This document shows, one piece after another, positions 14,801-21,410 of a stretch of 23,885 bases of DNA (position 1 is the stretch's first letter; the number at the start of each line of letters is the position of its first letter). The stretch spans positions 1-23,885 of the IMG/VR virus record IMGVR_UViG_3300044641_007819. One strand, written 5' to 3'. This stretch comes from a virus. The notes below the pieces were generated by a model. It worked only from the letters and a program-made list of their open reading frames with translations. It was not told where the DNA came from and made no database searches. A program made the translations under genes and the position numbers.

Positions 14801-17690
14801 AACTTTCGGTTCTACAACATCAGCTGCTAATAGTGCGGCAGCGGCTTCTACGGCTGCTAATAACGCGAGTACAGCTTCTAATAACGCCTCTACGGCTGCT
14901 AGCAATGCTTCTAATGCCGCAACTAATGCATCTAATTTTGCTAATAACGCTTCGAATTCTGCAACTAATTCGCAGACTTTTGCTAATAGTGCTCAAGGCT
15001 ATTCTAATACTGCACAACAACATGCATCTAATTCTTTTTCGTATTCTAATTCTGCTGCTAACTCAGCTTCTAATGCTAATAGTGCAGCGTCCTCTGCAAA
15101 CTCTTTCTCAGTAGCTGCAACAAACGCTGCGACAAATGCTCAGAGTTATGCTAATAATGCACAAGGCTATTCTAATTCTGCACAACAACATGCAGCTAAT
15201 TCTTTATCGTTCTCCAATAATGCCTCTAACAGTGCAACTAATGCAACTCAGTCGGCATCTAATGCGTCTAATAGTGCAATCCTAGCTACTAATGCTGCAA
15301 CAAATGCTCAAGCTTATTCAAATAGCGCACAAGGATTTTCTAATACCGCGCAACAGCATTCGGCCAATGCTTTAACTCATTCTAATAATGCAGCTAATTC
15401 ATTTACTAATGCTAATAGCGCAGCATCTAATGCTTCCAATAGTGCAAGTTTAGCTACTAATGCCGCTAGTAATGCTCAAACTTATTCAAATAGCGCTCAG
15501 GGATTTTCTAATACCGCGCAACAGCACGCAACCAATTCTTTTACGTATTCTAATTCTGCTGCTAACTCAGCTTCTAATGCTAACGGTTCTGCTTCAGTTG
15601 CAACTACACAAGCTGGTATTTCAACTAATGCTGCCACTAACGCACAAACTTATGCTAATAGTGCTCAAGGGTTTTCTAATAGCGCATCTTCTTTTTCTAC
15701 AAATGCACAACAATACGCTCAAGCAGCTGCTAATTCGGCATCTAATGCAAATAGTGCAGCTTCAACTGCAAATACAGAAGCTGGTATAGCGACATCTGCA
15801 AGAAATGCTGCACAAGGTTTTTCTAATGCAGCTTCAACTAGTGCAGCTAGTGCAAGTAGCTTTGCTAACAACGCTTCGACATCTGCTAACTCTGCTTCTA
15901 ACTCAAGCACATCTGCTGCTACTTCTTCTAGTAGTGCATTGACCTACAGTCAAAATGCTTCTAATTCCGCTACGAGTGCTTCTGGCTTTGCTTCATCTGC
16001 TGCCAACTCATTTAATCAAATACAAGCCGTAGCTACTGGATTTGATTCCGCTGTAGCGTGGAACTTTGAAGAAGGCTTAGAAGGTTGGGTCACATCAGGT
16101 GCAAGTGCTACATATAACTCTGGCATAATACGTTTATCGAGCTCTGGAACTGATCCTATATTTCAATCTCCTAGTACTACTGTAAACGGTCAAAAGAGCA
16201 CTTTAGTTAGAGCAAGAGTAAAGCGTGTTGCAGGTTCTGGTTGGGATGGAACTTTATACTATAGCACATCATCTAGTGGCATTGCTCTTACGAGTTCAAT
16301 GTTTACTATTAGAGACCTTACTAATAATACTCTTGGAACAACTAGAAATGGACTAAGTATTGGTCTAGCTCAAGGAAGCTCTACATGGGCAATTTATCAA
16401 AACTTACCAAGCTATTTATTAAATAAGTTGTGTACAGTTTATATAAATGACACAAACTCTTCCACTTGGACTTTGCCGGCTTGTAGAGTCTACATGCTTA
16501 AACAACCAACAAACTGGGCACCTGTTGATACATCCGGCTGGACTTATTTAGAAAACGGCAATTATATTAATCAAGCAACTTCTACTGATGTGTTCTACAA
16601 AGATTTTACTGCTGGTAATCACACCTTTGACACATTTAGCGCCATGTATGTATTTGCGCCTTTGCCAAATAGTGCTGCTCATGGTTATAGCGCAAGTTAT
16701 CGTAAAGTTATCTCTGATACAACTAATACAACTGACTGGAAAATTCTTGAATGGGATATGTCGGCCTTAAGTGCAGGTGGAGCTGATTGGACAACTTCAA
16801 CAATTGAAACAATTCGAATAGATTTAGGCGCTAGTTCAAGTGATCAATTTGATATTGATTGGATTACAATTGGCAGATTAGCGCCACAAGCGTATAGTGC
16901 AGCTATTGCTCAAAAGATGGAAGTTCGTTCTGCATCTAATGGGGTATCAACGGCTGCTTATTCTTTGGTTGTAGACACTAACGGTCGTGTGTCTGGCTTT
17001 GGGTTAAGTTCAGAAACAGATACTACAACTGGTGCACAATCTTCTGCATTTATAGTTAATGCTGATAAATTTGCAATTACAAATTCCTCTAATCTTAATA
17101 ATGGTTCTAAAGTAATTCCTTTTATTGTAGCTAATAATACTGTCTATATAGACAATGCTATGATAAAGGATCTTACAGCTGATAAACTTGATACTAGAAA
17201 TTTAACTGTCAAAGATGGAAGTGGCAATATTATTCTTAGCTCCGGAAATGCGTTATCAACTACATATATTCAAGATGCTGCCGTAACTACTCTTAAAATT
17301 GCTGGTAATGCGGTTACTGTCGCTTCTACCGGAAGTGGAAATTCAACAGACAATTCTGGGTATGGCGTTTTACTATCTGTTAACGATTGTATAGCTGGAC
17401 AACCAGTTATCATTATGGCTACATTTAATGGACTTGGTTTTGTAAGTACCACAGAGGTCGGTATGGGCTACACTGTTTATATAAACAAAGGTAGCACCGA
17501 GCTTGGCTCAGCTGTGAGTTATGCATTACCAGCAGGAGGTGGGGCTTTAGTTCCCTCCGTTACCATAATTACTATCGATCAAAATGTGACTACCGGTACT
17601 AATAATTACTATGCAAAAGGTAGTTTTTATACTGGTTATGGATCTCCTGGATTTACAACTAGAGTTGTCGGATTTCAAGGCAAAAAATGA
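11886..17690 (+). CDS. J-like tail tip host-specificity protein with built-in fibre shaft
   Basis: A 1934-residue protein. Residues 1-35 are hydrophobic, then comes a basic helix (RQARKARKAAREAAEARK). LPIVYGKALIGGTRVY (65-80) is the start motif of gpJ-type hub proteins, and the hub runs to about 700 (EPGDIIRI near its end). A beta-sandwich of roughly 110 residues (about 463-575) appears inserted in the hub. Two FN3-like domains follow (about 714-920). Residues 979-1374 are an Ala/Ser/Asn/Thr shaft with 56-residue repeats. A carbohydrate-binding-like sandwich (W-N-F-E-E-G-L-E-G-W, from about 1386), a DUF1983-like gpJ C-terminal domain (about 1671-1795, with AFIVNADKFAI) and a glycine-rich tip domain complete it. 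Role: tail tip assembly and host receptor contact. It merges jobs lambda splits between J and Stf. Confidence 0.9.
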   Translation: MAVLTISGVVIASLSTLATIAQTTIFLASMAYQLRQARKARKAAREAAEARKGFQLVSEGQVETLPIVYGKALIGGTRVYHNTSSSFVYADPNGQKVLSTGRSATPGGTLTYQSPDGGSVTETYAGTAAGSLNQNITGSKNEFLFFQQALCLGPINAVYDVVINENTYIDDPALGDTHTEVVFKNGAFVKDSSPKAALRFDFHYNGGADSIMAANFNDRAAAEFNNIAYLSAVIRLDRDEPQFNQIPNVQTFIEGRKVKTIDAAYALSIVKTYSNNPAYCLLDYLLDNTSGKGLTVDQIDLVSFRAAALVCDTVVQNNAYVGGKLYQTTDKLRNTTARNLPLYECNIIVDVTKPTRDNVESILATMGDARLVWSQGKYKLLLQYPSNNDNIVLAATLTDDDLAHDTPVELSWPTASDRLNHCIVRFSNESENFKEDSVSWPPKTNRQEKRGIGGKRYIAVSGWEAEKEGGAFLNNYAVWSGGTETTTLTWKVIPSVTGVHTVKYTADSTATLSISTYSGTQSDWRFIKTGTVSLTANVEYTITINASNSAAPDGRGVAGTLTDPSSNVIWTTRSESYSSFINIAQTNTVYTQMLTEDNNVQLETDIFAEGVTDYYHALAKAEELVRTSRTATAVTFQYIVKNKYLEPGDIIRINSNALNLGVSSALYVKIDEIKLQDGAIAEVKGTRFDYTQLAWSVKDDQYIKPANIYNFFLSAPSALIYTPGNNVLTGSPGTLTWGLSPEPSISGYILYFHEINDLAANGQPNFVEIGRAAAPPFYVPDLKSKVGIFGIRAFTNSITSDMTVTSTTQAFLVDVNLTPPTATGVSSSRYGTYNQSLIISWTIPSNRAGGLNIPYDDHSFARVYRAVYTTGEPTYTEIGTSRTGFLIDYTPVFGTLRYKVKLVSSRGLEGALSAASTDISYSYSDFTNTAQVIASLSNSITSTQLNTTLNNRINLIDTPTTGLVTKVGDLETTFGSTTSAANSAAAASTAANNASTASNNASTAASNASNAATNASNFANNASNSATNSQTFANSAQGYSNTAQQHASNSFSYSNSAANSASNANSAASSANSFSVAATNAATNAQSYANNAQGYSNSAQQHAANSLSFSNNASNSATNATQSASNASNSAILATNAATNAQAYSNSAQGFSNTAQQHSANALTHSNNAANSFTNANSAASNASNSASLATNAASNAQTYSNSAQGFSNTAQQHATNSFTYSNSAANSASNANGSASVATTQAGISTNAATNAQTYANSAQGFSNSASSFSTNAQQYAQAAANSASNANSAASTANTEAGIATSARNAAQGFSNAASTSAASASSFANNASTSANSASNSSTSAATSSSSALTYSQNASNSATSASGFASSAANSFNQIQAVATGFDSAVAWNFEEGLEGWVTSGASATYNSGIIRLSSSGTDPIFQSPSTTVNGQKSTLVRARVKRVAGSGWDGTLYYSTSSSGIALTSSMFTIRDLTNNTLGTTRNGLSIGLAQGSSTWAIYQNLPSYLLNKLCTVYINDTNSSTWTLPACRVYMLKQPTNWAPVDTSGWTYLENGNYINQATSTDVFYKDFTAGNHTFDTFSAMYVFAPLPNSAAHGYSASYRKVISDTTNTTDWKILEWDMSALSAGGADWTTSTIETIRIDLGASSSDQFDIDWITIGRLAPQAYSAAIAQKMEVRSASNGVSTAAYSLVVDTNGRVSGFGLSSETDTTTGAQSSAFIVNADKFAITNSSNLNNGSKVIPFIVANNTVYIDNAMIKDLTADKLDTRNLTVKDGSGNIILSSGNALSTTYIQDAAVTTLKIAGNAVTVASTGSGNSTDNSGYGVLLSVNDCIAGQPVIIMATFNGLGFVSTTEVGMGYTVYINKGSTELGSAVSYALPAGGGALVPSVTIITIDQNVTTGTNNYYAKGSFYTGYGSPGFTTRVVGFQGKK
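14991..15830 (+). repeat. 168-bp (56-residue) in-gene tandem repeats of the fibre shaft
   Basis: The codons for A-Q-G (in N-A-Q-x-Y-x-N-S-A-Q-G-F/Y-S-N) start at 14991, 15159, 15327, 15495 and 15663, exactly 168 bases apart, and A-Q-Q-H codons start at 15012, 15180, 15348 and 15516. The fifth unit gains a short SASSFSTN-type insertion, and a sixth A-Q-G follows after 147 bases. Each unit keeps frame. DNA identity between units 3 and 4 is visibly highest, which suggests recent unit duplication or recombination. Confidence 0.85.
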
Positions 17691-18268
17691 TACACTTTAT
17701 AATATATAACACATCGACTGGAATTGCTTCGCAAAGTGGTTCAGCCGTAGAACTGCCAGATATATCGATTCCTGGTTTTGACATCTTACAAACAGAATTT
17801 GAATATGACTATAAAACATCTAGAGTTGTTGATGGGAATGTAATAACAATTCCAGAAAAACCTTCATACACATATGAATGGGTCGATGATCAATGGGTTG
17901 ATCAAACTTCGATATTACAATTAAAGACTATTTGTATTAAAGAAATTGATATAGAACGAGAAAAAAGAAATAATCTGCCAATTGAATATCTTCAAAATAC
18001 ATTTGATGCGGATTTTGTTGCCCAAAGGAATATTTCTGTATGGATGACTAATATAGCTAATGGACAAAATCCACCAACAGGATTTGTTTGGCGAGATTTT
18101 AACAATATAAATCATCCTGCTGATGCAAATTTTATTATTGGTCTTGGCAATGCAGTAATATTAAGGGGCACGCAACTCTATCAAAGCTCATGGATAAAGA
18201 AAGCAGAAGTTGAGGCCTTAACAACAGCAGAAGCAGTTAAGAACTATGATGTAACCACAGGCTGGTAG
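17687..18268 (+). CDS. Tail fibre accessory protein, DUF4376-type
   Basis: A 193-residue protein overlapping the J-like gene by ATGA. The N-terminal half is beta-rich, with a W-V-D-D-Q-W-V motif. The C-terminal half (about 90-193) follows the DUF4376 pattern: I-x-x-E-R-E-K-R-N-N-L-P, then F-D-A-D-F-V-A-Q-R-N-I, G-F-V-W-R-D-F-N-N and a final helix pair. Such proteins are commonly encoded next to tail fibres and are thought to be fibre-bound or fibre-assembly proteins. A capping or chaperone role for the J-like tip is inferred from overlap and position. Confidence 0.7.
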   Translation: MIHFIIYNTSTGIASQSGSAVELPDISIPGFDILQTEFEYDYKTSRVVDGNVITIPEKPSYTYEWVDDQWVDQTSILQLKTICIKEIDIEREKRNNLPIEYLQNTFDADFVAQRNISVWMTNIANGQNPPTGFVWRDFNNINHPADANFIIGLGNAVILRGTQLYQSSWIKKAEVEALTTAEAVKNYDVTTGW

Positions 18269-18270
18269 AT

Positions 18271-18738
18271 ATGAAAATTTCAGATATATCTACGAAAGAG
18301 GAAATAGAATTTTGTATAAACATGTATGCTAAACAAAATGATTTTTCTTTCCTAAATGTAGATAATAAGAAAGCATTTGATAACCTTAATTTAGCTATCA
18401 GAAGAAAAAAGTTTGTAAAGATATTAAAGAAAGATGATGAAATAGTTGCATGGATTTATGCAGATAATATGGCTTCATTGCATGTTTCAAATAAGGGTTT
18501 TCAACAATTGTACTATTGTTCTAATCTCTCTGGAAATGCAGCATACAGGGCTGTTAAGTTGCTTCATATAGAACTTTTAAATTACGCAATTGAAAACAAA
18601 TATGAACTTGTAGTATCTCCAGGAAGTCATTTAGATGAAAATAACATTTTTACAAAGATTCTTGAAAAGCTTGGATGGGAAAGAAGAGGCCATCTTGCTA
18701 TATACAAAACAAGGTATTACAATCAGTTGGTTAGGTAG
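18271..18738 (+). CDS. GNAT-like acetyltransferase domain protein
   Basis: A 155-residue soluble protein two bases after the previous stop codon. The order of elements is GNAT-like: an N-terminal helix pair, strands KFVKILKKDDEIVAWIYAD (about 48-65), a helix starting after S-G-N-A-A-Y-R (87-93) with A-V-K-L-L-H-I-E-L-L-N-Y-A (94-106), a strand YELVVSPGS (111-119), then N-N-I-F-T-K-I-L-E-K-L-G-W (124-136), the usual 'partner lags in the next helix, then GW or GF' ending. The classic R/Q-x-x-G-x-G/A acetyl-CoA loop is not clear, so it may be a GNAT fold without proven activity. Next to it are tail genes upstream and a glycosyltransferase downstream, suggesting virion or cell-surface modification. 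Confidence 0.5.
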   Translation: MKISDISTKEEIEFCINMYAKQNDFSFLNVDNKKAFDNLNLAIRRKKFVKILKKDDEIVAWIYADNMASLHVSNKGFQQLYYCSNLSGNAAYRAVKLLHIELLNYAIENKYELVVSPGSHLDENNIFTKILEKLGWERRGHLAIYKTRYYNQLVR

Positions 18739-18769
18739 TCGAAGTTAGTGTGTTGCTCTGCCTCAAAAA

Positions 18770-18863
18770 CGCCCAGGGAGGTGCCAGATTGCCCCGATAT
18801 GGCTGCGCTTCAAGTAGCGAATACCTGCATCATCCCTGGGTCGCGGAGTGACTCTCGAGCCCC
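18770..18863 (+). ncRNA. Candidate structured RNA in front of the glycosyltransferase gene
   Basis: The 184-base spacer has no ORF on either strand and is visibly richer in G+C than its surroundings. CCCAGGGA (18772-18779) pairs perfectly with TCCCTGGG (18833-18840). Inside are GGT/ACC (18780-18782 with 18823-18825), GCCA/TGGC (18783-18786 with 18800-18803) and CGCT/AGCG (18806-18809 with 18816-18819), giving a three-way-junction layout. A further hairpin (GGGTCG at 18838-18843 with CGA and CCC at 18856-18862, plus inner GAG/CTC) shares GGG with the long stem, so the two folds exclude each other. It could be a cis-regulatory leader or a small RNA. It matches no class I can name; it is not a tRNA. 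Confidence 0.5.
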
Positions 18864-18888
18864 ATAAATTCAATTATTTTCAACATGC

Positions 18889-18908
18889 TACATTCTATAA
18901 TGAATGTA
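18889..18908 (+). promoter_or_regulatory. TATAAT flanked by a 7-bp inverted repeat (possible promoter/operator)
   Basis: TACATTC (18889-18895), TATAAT (18896-18901) and GAATGTA (18902-18908) form a perfect inverted repeat with an ideal sigma70 -10 box as its centre, 14 bases before the glycosyltransferase start codon. No good -35 box lies 16-18 bases upstream. A transcript would begin within a few bases of the ribosome binding site (AAGGA at about 18913). The symmetry suggests a repressor site on a promoter, or a dyad with similar design to TATCTTATATGATA further downstream. Confidence 0.4.
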
Positions 18909-18922
18909 ATTAAGGATTATAA

Positions 18923-19672
18923 ATGGCAAGTATTGCAGTATGTACACCTATGTATGGCGGAATGTGTACTGGAGATTTTACTGAATCTCTGATTGATCTA
19001 AACCGCGTGTTAGCCGAAAATGGGCATGAATTTCATTTTATTTACTTAACGAATGAATCTTTAATTCAGCGCGGAAGAAACACTCTAGCTTGGTTTTTCT
19101 TGAATACAACTCAAGCTACTCATTTGCTTTTTATTGATGCTGATATTGGATTTAAAGCAACTGATGTGTTACAAATGATTGAGGCAGACAAGGGTATTAT
19201 TGCAGGTATTTACCCTAAGAAAGCCATTTCATGGGACACGGTAAAAGCTGCCTATAACAGAGATATTGAGAATCCAGAAAGATTCTCTGGAGTTTTTGTC
19301 TATGATTTAAAAGAAAAGCCCGATAGAATATTCTTTGATCAACCACTTTTATTGAAGAATGCTGGCACAGGCTTTATGCTTATTAAGAGAGAAGTATTTA
19401 AAGAGTTAGAAGAAACAGTAGGTTACTATATAAGCAATAATTACACTCAAGACCGTAATCAAAAAATATTTAATTACTTTCAAGTAACAGTAGAAGAAGA
19501 CACCCTATTATCAGAAGATTATTTCTTTTGCAGGGCTTACCAAAAGATTGGCGGCGAAGTGTACGGAGCACCTTGGTGTAACTTTAGACATTTAGGTACT
19601 TATCAGTTTAGTGGCTCATTTGTAGAGTCGCTAAAGTTACGTGATCCGAGCTTTTTTAATAACAAGAATTGA
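18923..19672 (+). CDS. Glycosyltransferase, GT-A fold
   Basis: A 249-residue soluble enzyme. An N-terminal strand (SIAVCTPMYGG, 3-13), a helix, and LLFIDADIGF (68-77) with the D-A-D metal/nucleotide-sugar motif (72-74) define a GT-A Rossmann-like domain. A-G-T-G-F-M-L-I-K-R (147-156) and L-S-E-D-Y-F-F-C (196-203) are the usual acceptor-side segments, with E198/D199 as the likely catalytic pair. No membrane helix is present. It should transfer a sugar from a nucleotide donor to an unknown acceptor: modified phage DNA, virion protein or host surface. It begins its own unit after the structured spacer and lies before the lysis genes. Confidence 0.8.
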   Translation: MASIAVCTPMYGGMCTGDFTESLIDLNRVLAENGHEFHFIYLTNESLIQRGRNTLAWFFLNTTQATHLLFIDADIGFKATDVLQMIEADKGIIAGIYPKKAISWDTVKAAYNRDIENPERFSGVFVYDLKEKPDRIFFDQPLLLKNAGTGFMLIKREVFKELEETVGYYISNNYTQDRNQKIFNYFQVTVEEDTLLSEDYFFCRAYQKIGGEVYGAPWCNFRHLGTYQFSGSFVESLKLRDPSFFNNKN

Positions 19673-19718
19673 AAGTTTTGTTTAGCCAACCCGTTAAATT
19701 AACCCAAGGACGTCCCCT

Positions 19719-19733
19719 CCTAATGAGATTAGG
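19719..19733 (+). terminator. Hairpin between glycosyltransferase and lysis genes
   Basis: CCTAAT (19719-19724), loop GAG and ATTAGG (19728-19733) form a perfect 6-bp stem, with a GGACGTCC palindrome immediately upstream (about 19707-19714). No U run follows, so it is a weak terminator candidate or an mRNA stabilising hairpin in the 90-base gap. The gap otherwise holds only the ribosome binding site of the next gene. Confidence 0.3.
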
Positions 19734-19762
19734 GTAGTGGTTGTCTATTATAAGGAGCTGAG

Positions 19763-19942
19763 ATGAAGCATAGGTTATGTATGTCCGTTTTCATTCTTTC
19801 ACTAGTAGGCTGTGGGGATCTAGAGCCTTTGCAAGTTGATCCCATTGAAATAAAAGTTACAGTAGAAGGCGGTAAACCAATTACTGTTGAAGCTGTTTCA
19901 ACTAGTAGGACAGCTGTTCTCAATGTTGTTGAAAAGCCATAA
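19763..19942 (+). CDS. Small lipoprotein next to holin (possible outer-membrane spanin)
   Basis: A 59-residue protein with a strong site (AAGGAG) 5 bases before the ATG. The N-terminus is a lipoprotein signal: M-K-H-R, hydrophobic SVFILSLVG, lipobox L-V-G-C with Cys17 as the lipidated residue, followed by G-D-L-E. The mature part is short, with IEIKVTVEGGKPITVEAVS in strand-like form. It directly precedes holin and endolysin, where spanin (Rz/Rz1) subunits are common. Unlike Rz1 it is not proline-rich, and no transmembrane segment follows, so it is not a unimolecular spanin. It could also be a host-exclusion lipoprotein. Confidence 0.7.
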   Translation: MKHRLCMSVFILSLVGCGDLEPLQVDPIEIKVTVEGGKPITVEAVSTSRTAVLNVVEKP

Positions 19943-19954
19943 TAAAGGAATAGT

Positions 19955-20503
19955 ATGTTAGAAATGGTCTCTGCTGCATTTGGATTCTTTGCTCCATTCG
20001 GTACTGAGCTATTTAAGTATTTTCAAAGAAAGCAAGACAATAGTCACGAGCTTGCAGTGATGACTATTCAGGCACAAATTAAAGCACAAGAACATACGTA
20101 TCGTATGGATGAAATTGGTGCTGCAACAGATGCTGAAGAAGTTAAGTTAATACATCAGCCAATGAGTTCCTTCGGTGTGCAACTATTAGATGCGGCTAAG
20201 GGACATAATATGAATCCTGTTGCGTTATGGCCTGCATTCTATGCCTTTGTACTTTTGGATTTTATTTCTAGCCTGGTACGTCCTTCTATAACCTATGCTG
20301 CATTTGCATTCTATGCTGCTGTAAAATGGGCTCAACTTAATGTAGCATTAGCAGATGAAGCTAACTGGGAACGAGCGGTTATATCAGTGTGGAATTCAGC
20401 TGATATGTCGATTGTTATTCTTGTATTATCATATTGGTTTGGTCAACGTGCTGTTAAGGCTGCATTTGGAGGCTCAGCTAATACTAGCTATAGAGGACAA
20501 TAA
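19955..20503 (+). CDS. Holin, three transmembrane helices (GTA-holin-like)
   Basis: A 182-residue protein. The N-terminal 90 residues are soluble and helical (with KLIHQPM at 64-70). Three membrane helices follow: about 89-107 (ALWPAFYAFVLLDFISSLV), 112-128 and 150-166. R-P at 109-110 sits in the first loop, a mark of the 3TM holin family (PF11351-type) that also serves gene transfer agents. It would form holes in the inner membrane at the lysis time and let the endolysin, which has no export signal, reach the wall. RBS AAAGGA. Its stop overlaps the endolysin start (TAATG). Confidence 0.75.
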   Translation: MLEMVSAAFGFFAPFGTELFKYFQRKQDNSHELAVMTIQAQIKAQEHTYRMDEIGAATDAEEVKLIHQPMSSFGVQLLDAAKGHNMNPVALWPAFYAFVLLDFISSLVRPSITYAAFAFYAAVKWAQLNVALADEANWERAVISVWNSADMSIVILVLSYWFGQRAVKAAFGGSANTSYRGQ

Positions 20504-21003
20504 TGAGTCCAGAAGTAGAGGAACTTGCTAGCTCCTTAGCAAAGCCATTCGAACGATTCTTTTCTAAAGCGTATTGGGATCCACATCCTGATGGTCTTCC
20601 AACACAAGGCTGGGGTAGATTGCTTTCTAGATATAGTCTTCGTAAACATCTAGAAGAAGGCAAAACAAGAGAGCAAGCCTATCAGTGGCTTCAACTTAGG
20701 TACCCTCCTATTGACCTTGAAATAGGAAATCTTTGGTTAGCTCAAGATTTAGCTGTTGCAAATAATGGAGTACGTAATTATGTTAAAGTCCCTCTTACAC
20801 CACAGCAAGAAGCTGCTCTTACTGATTTTGCTTTTAATCTTGGGGTGGGTAATCTTCAAATAAGCACTTTATTACGACTGCTAAATAGAGGCGATTATAT
20901 GGGTGCTGCCGGACAATTTAGAAGATGGAATCTAGCAGGTGGAAAAGTCCTTCCAGGTCTTACTCGAAGACGAGAAGCAGAACGTGTAATGTTTTTATCC
21001 TAG
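20503..21003 (+). CDS. Endolysin, T4-type lysozyme (GH24 muramidase)
   Basis: A 166-residue enzyme. E17, D26 and T34 match the E-x8-D-x5-T catalytic triad of T4 lysozyme, with two extra residues before the Thr, in F-E-R-F-F-S-K-A-Y-W-D and P-T-Q-G-W-G. The helical lobe holds LTPQQEAALTDFAFNLG (98-114), and the end R-R-E-A-E-R (157-162) is typical. There is no signal peptide or anchor, so it depends on the holin. It cleaves the beta-1,4 bond between MurNAc and GlcNAc. Translation is coupled to the holin, and a strong terminator follows at 21010. Confidence 0.92.
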   Translation: MSPEVEELASSLAKPFERFFSKAYWDPHPDGLPTQGWGRLLSRYSLRKHLEEGKTREQAYQWLQLRYPPIDLEIGNLWLAQDLAVANNGVRNYVKVPLTPQQEAALTDFAFNLGVGNLQISTLLRLLNRGDYMGAAGQFRRWNLAGGKVLPGLTRRREAERVMFLS

Positions 21004-21009
21004 CAGTAC

Positions 21010-21035
21010 AAAGCCCCGCTGAAAAGTGGGGCTTT
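21010..21035 (+). terminator. Strong terminator after the lysis cassette
   Basis: AAAGCCCCGCT (21010-21020) pairs with AGTGGGGCTTT (21025-21035) as an 11-bp stem with one G-U pair and a stable GAAA tetraloop. The stem ends in TTT, then AAATC. This is a classic intrinsic terminator, closing the lysis operon. The stem's A/T-rich base would let it work on the opposite strand too. Confidence 0.9.
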
Positions 21036-21053
21036 AAATCAAAGGAATTATTA

Positions 21054-21305
21054 ATGCCGTATGATAAGAATAGAAAACGAGATTATAAAAAAGAATATCA
21101 ACAAGATCTAAAAACAGGTAAGTCTGGACCTGGAAGTGATCAAAATGAACGTCAAAAAGCCAGACGAATGTACGACAGTATGGGGGTAGATAGATCCGGT
21201 AAACAAATTGACCATAAGACACCGATTCGAAATGGTGGAAAATCTACAAAATCAAACTTAAGATTAAGAGACCCCAAGAAGAATATGTCTGACAACGGAA
21301 AATAA
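21054..21305 (+). CDS. Small HNH-like protein
   Basis: An 83-residue basic protein. I start at the ATG at 21054, behind AAAGGA; a longer frame from 20925 overlaps the endolysin and crosses the terminator. Q-I-D-H-K-T-P-I-R-N-G-G-K (51-63) then S-N-L-R-L-R (67-72) and N77 follow the D-H-x-x-P-x-x-x-G-G ... N-L ... N outline of HNH/His-Me nucleases. The N-terminal half has a Lys/Arg-rich helix with D-x-K-x-x-x-x-E-Y. There is no zinc-binding CxxC, and the last metal ligand is Asn rather than His. Similar short proteins occur in many phages. A DNA-binding or nicking role is possible, but nuclease activity is unproven. Confidence 0.6.
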   Translation: MPYDKNRKRDYKKEYQQDLKTGKSGPGSDQNERQKARRMYDSMGVDRSGKQIDHKTPIRNGGKSTKSNLRLRDPKKNMSDNGK

Positions 21306-21319
21306 GTCAACGGGTGTCA

Positions 21320-21362
21320 AAATAAAACGCGGAAATAACGGTATCTTATATGATACGAAGAA
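21320..21362 (+). repeat. Promoter-like repeat, copy A
   Basis: The same sequence recurs at 21644-21686 with 3 mismatches in 43 bases, including a 31-base identical core (21325-21355) made of AAACGCGGAAATAACG then GTATCTTATATGATA. Copy A begins 14 bases after the HNH-like gene and lies about 50 bases before the ATG at 21411. GTATC and GATAC (21341-21345 with 21352-21356) form a dyad around TTATAT, and TATGAT resembles a -10 box. No sigma70 -35 is present upstream, so the core may be read by a phage polymerase or bound by a regulator. Confidence 0.65.
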
Positions 21363-21410
21363 GTACTACTTAACAATCCCGTTAAGTAGAAGTCCCCAAA
21401 GGAGGGCATG

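Noticed and set aside
14991-15830. Regular 168-bp repeats considered as a CRISPR or noncoding array
   Set aside because: The repeats are in frame inside one long gene, with no short palindromic repeat or unique spacers.
14714-15910. Reverse-strand and other-frame ORFs (for example 14714-14905, 14820-15023, 15719-15910 minus, 14833-15114 and 15460-15789 plus)
   Set aside because: They are by-products of the low-complexity Ala/Ser/Asn codons of the shaft, with biased Leu/Ile or Arg/Ser composition and no ribosome binding sites.
18772-18840. 69-base segment closed by complementary ends, tested as a tRNA
   Set aside because: No T-arm (TTC loop) next to the 3' strand, no D-arm and no anticodon stem fit; the stem is 8 bp.
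20925-21053. Longer start for the HNH-like gene
   Set aside because: It would overlap the endolysin and pass through the terminator hairpin; the ATG at 21054 has AAAGGA.
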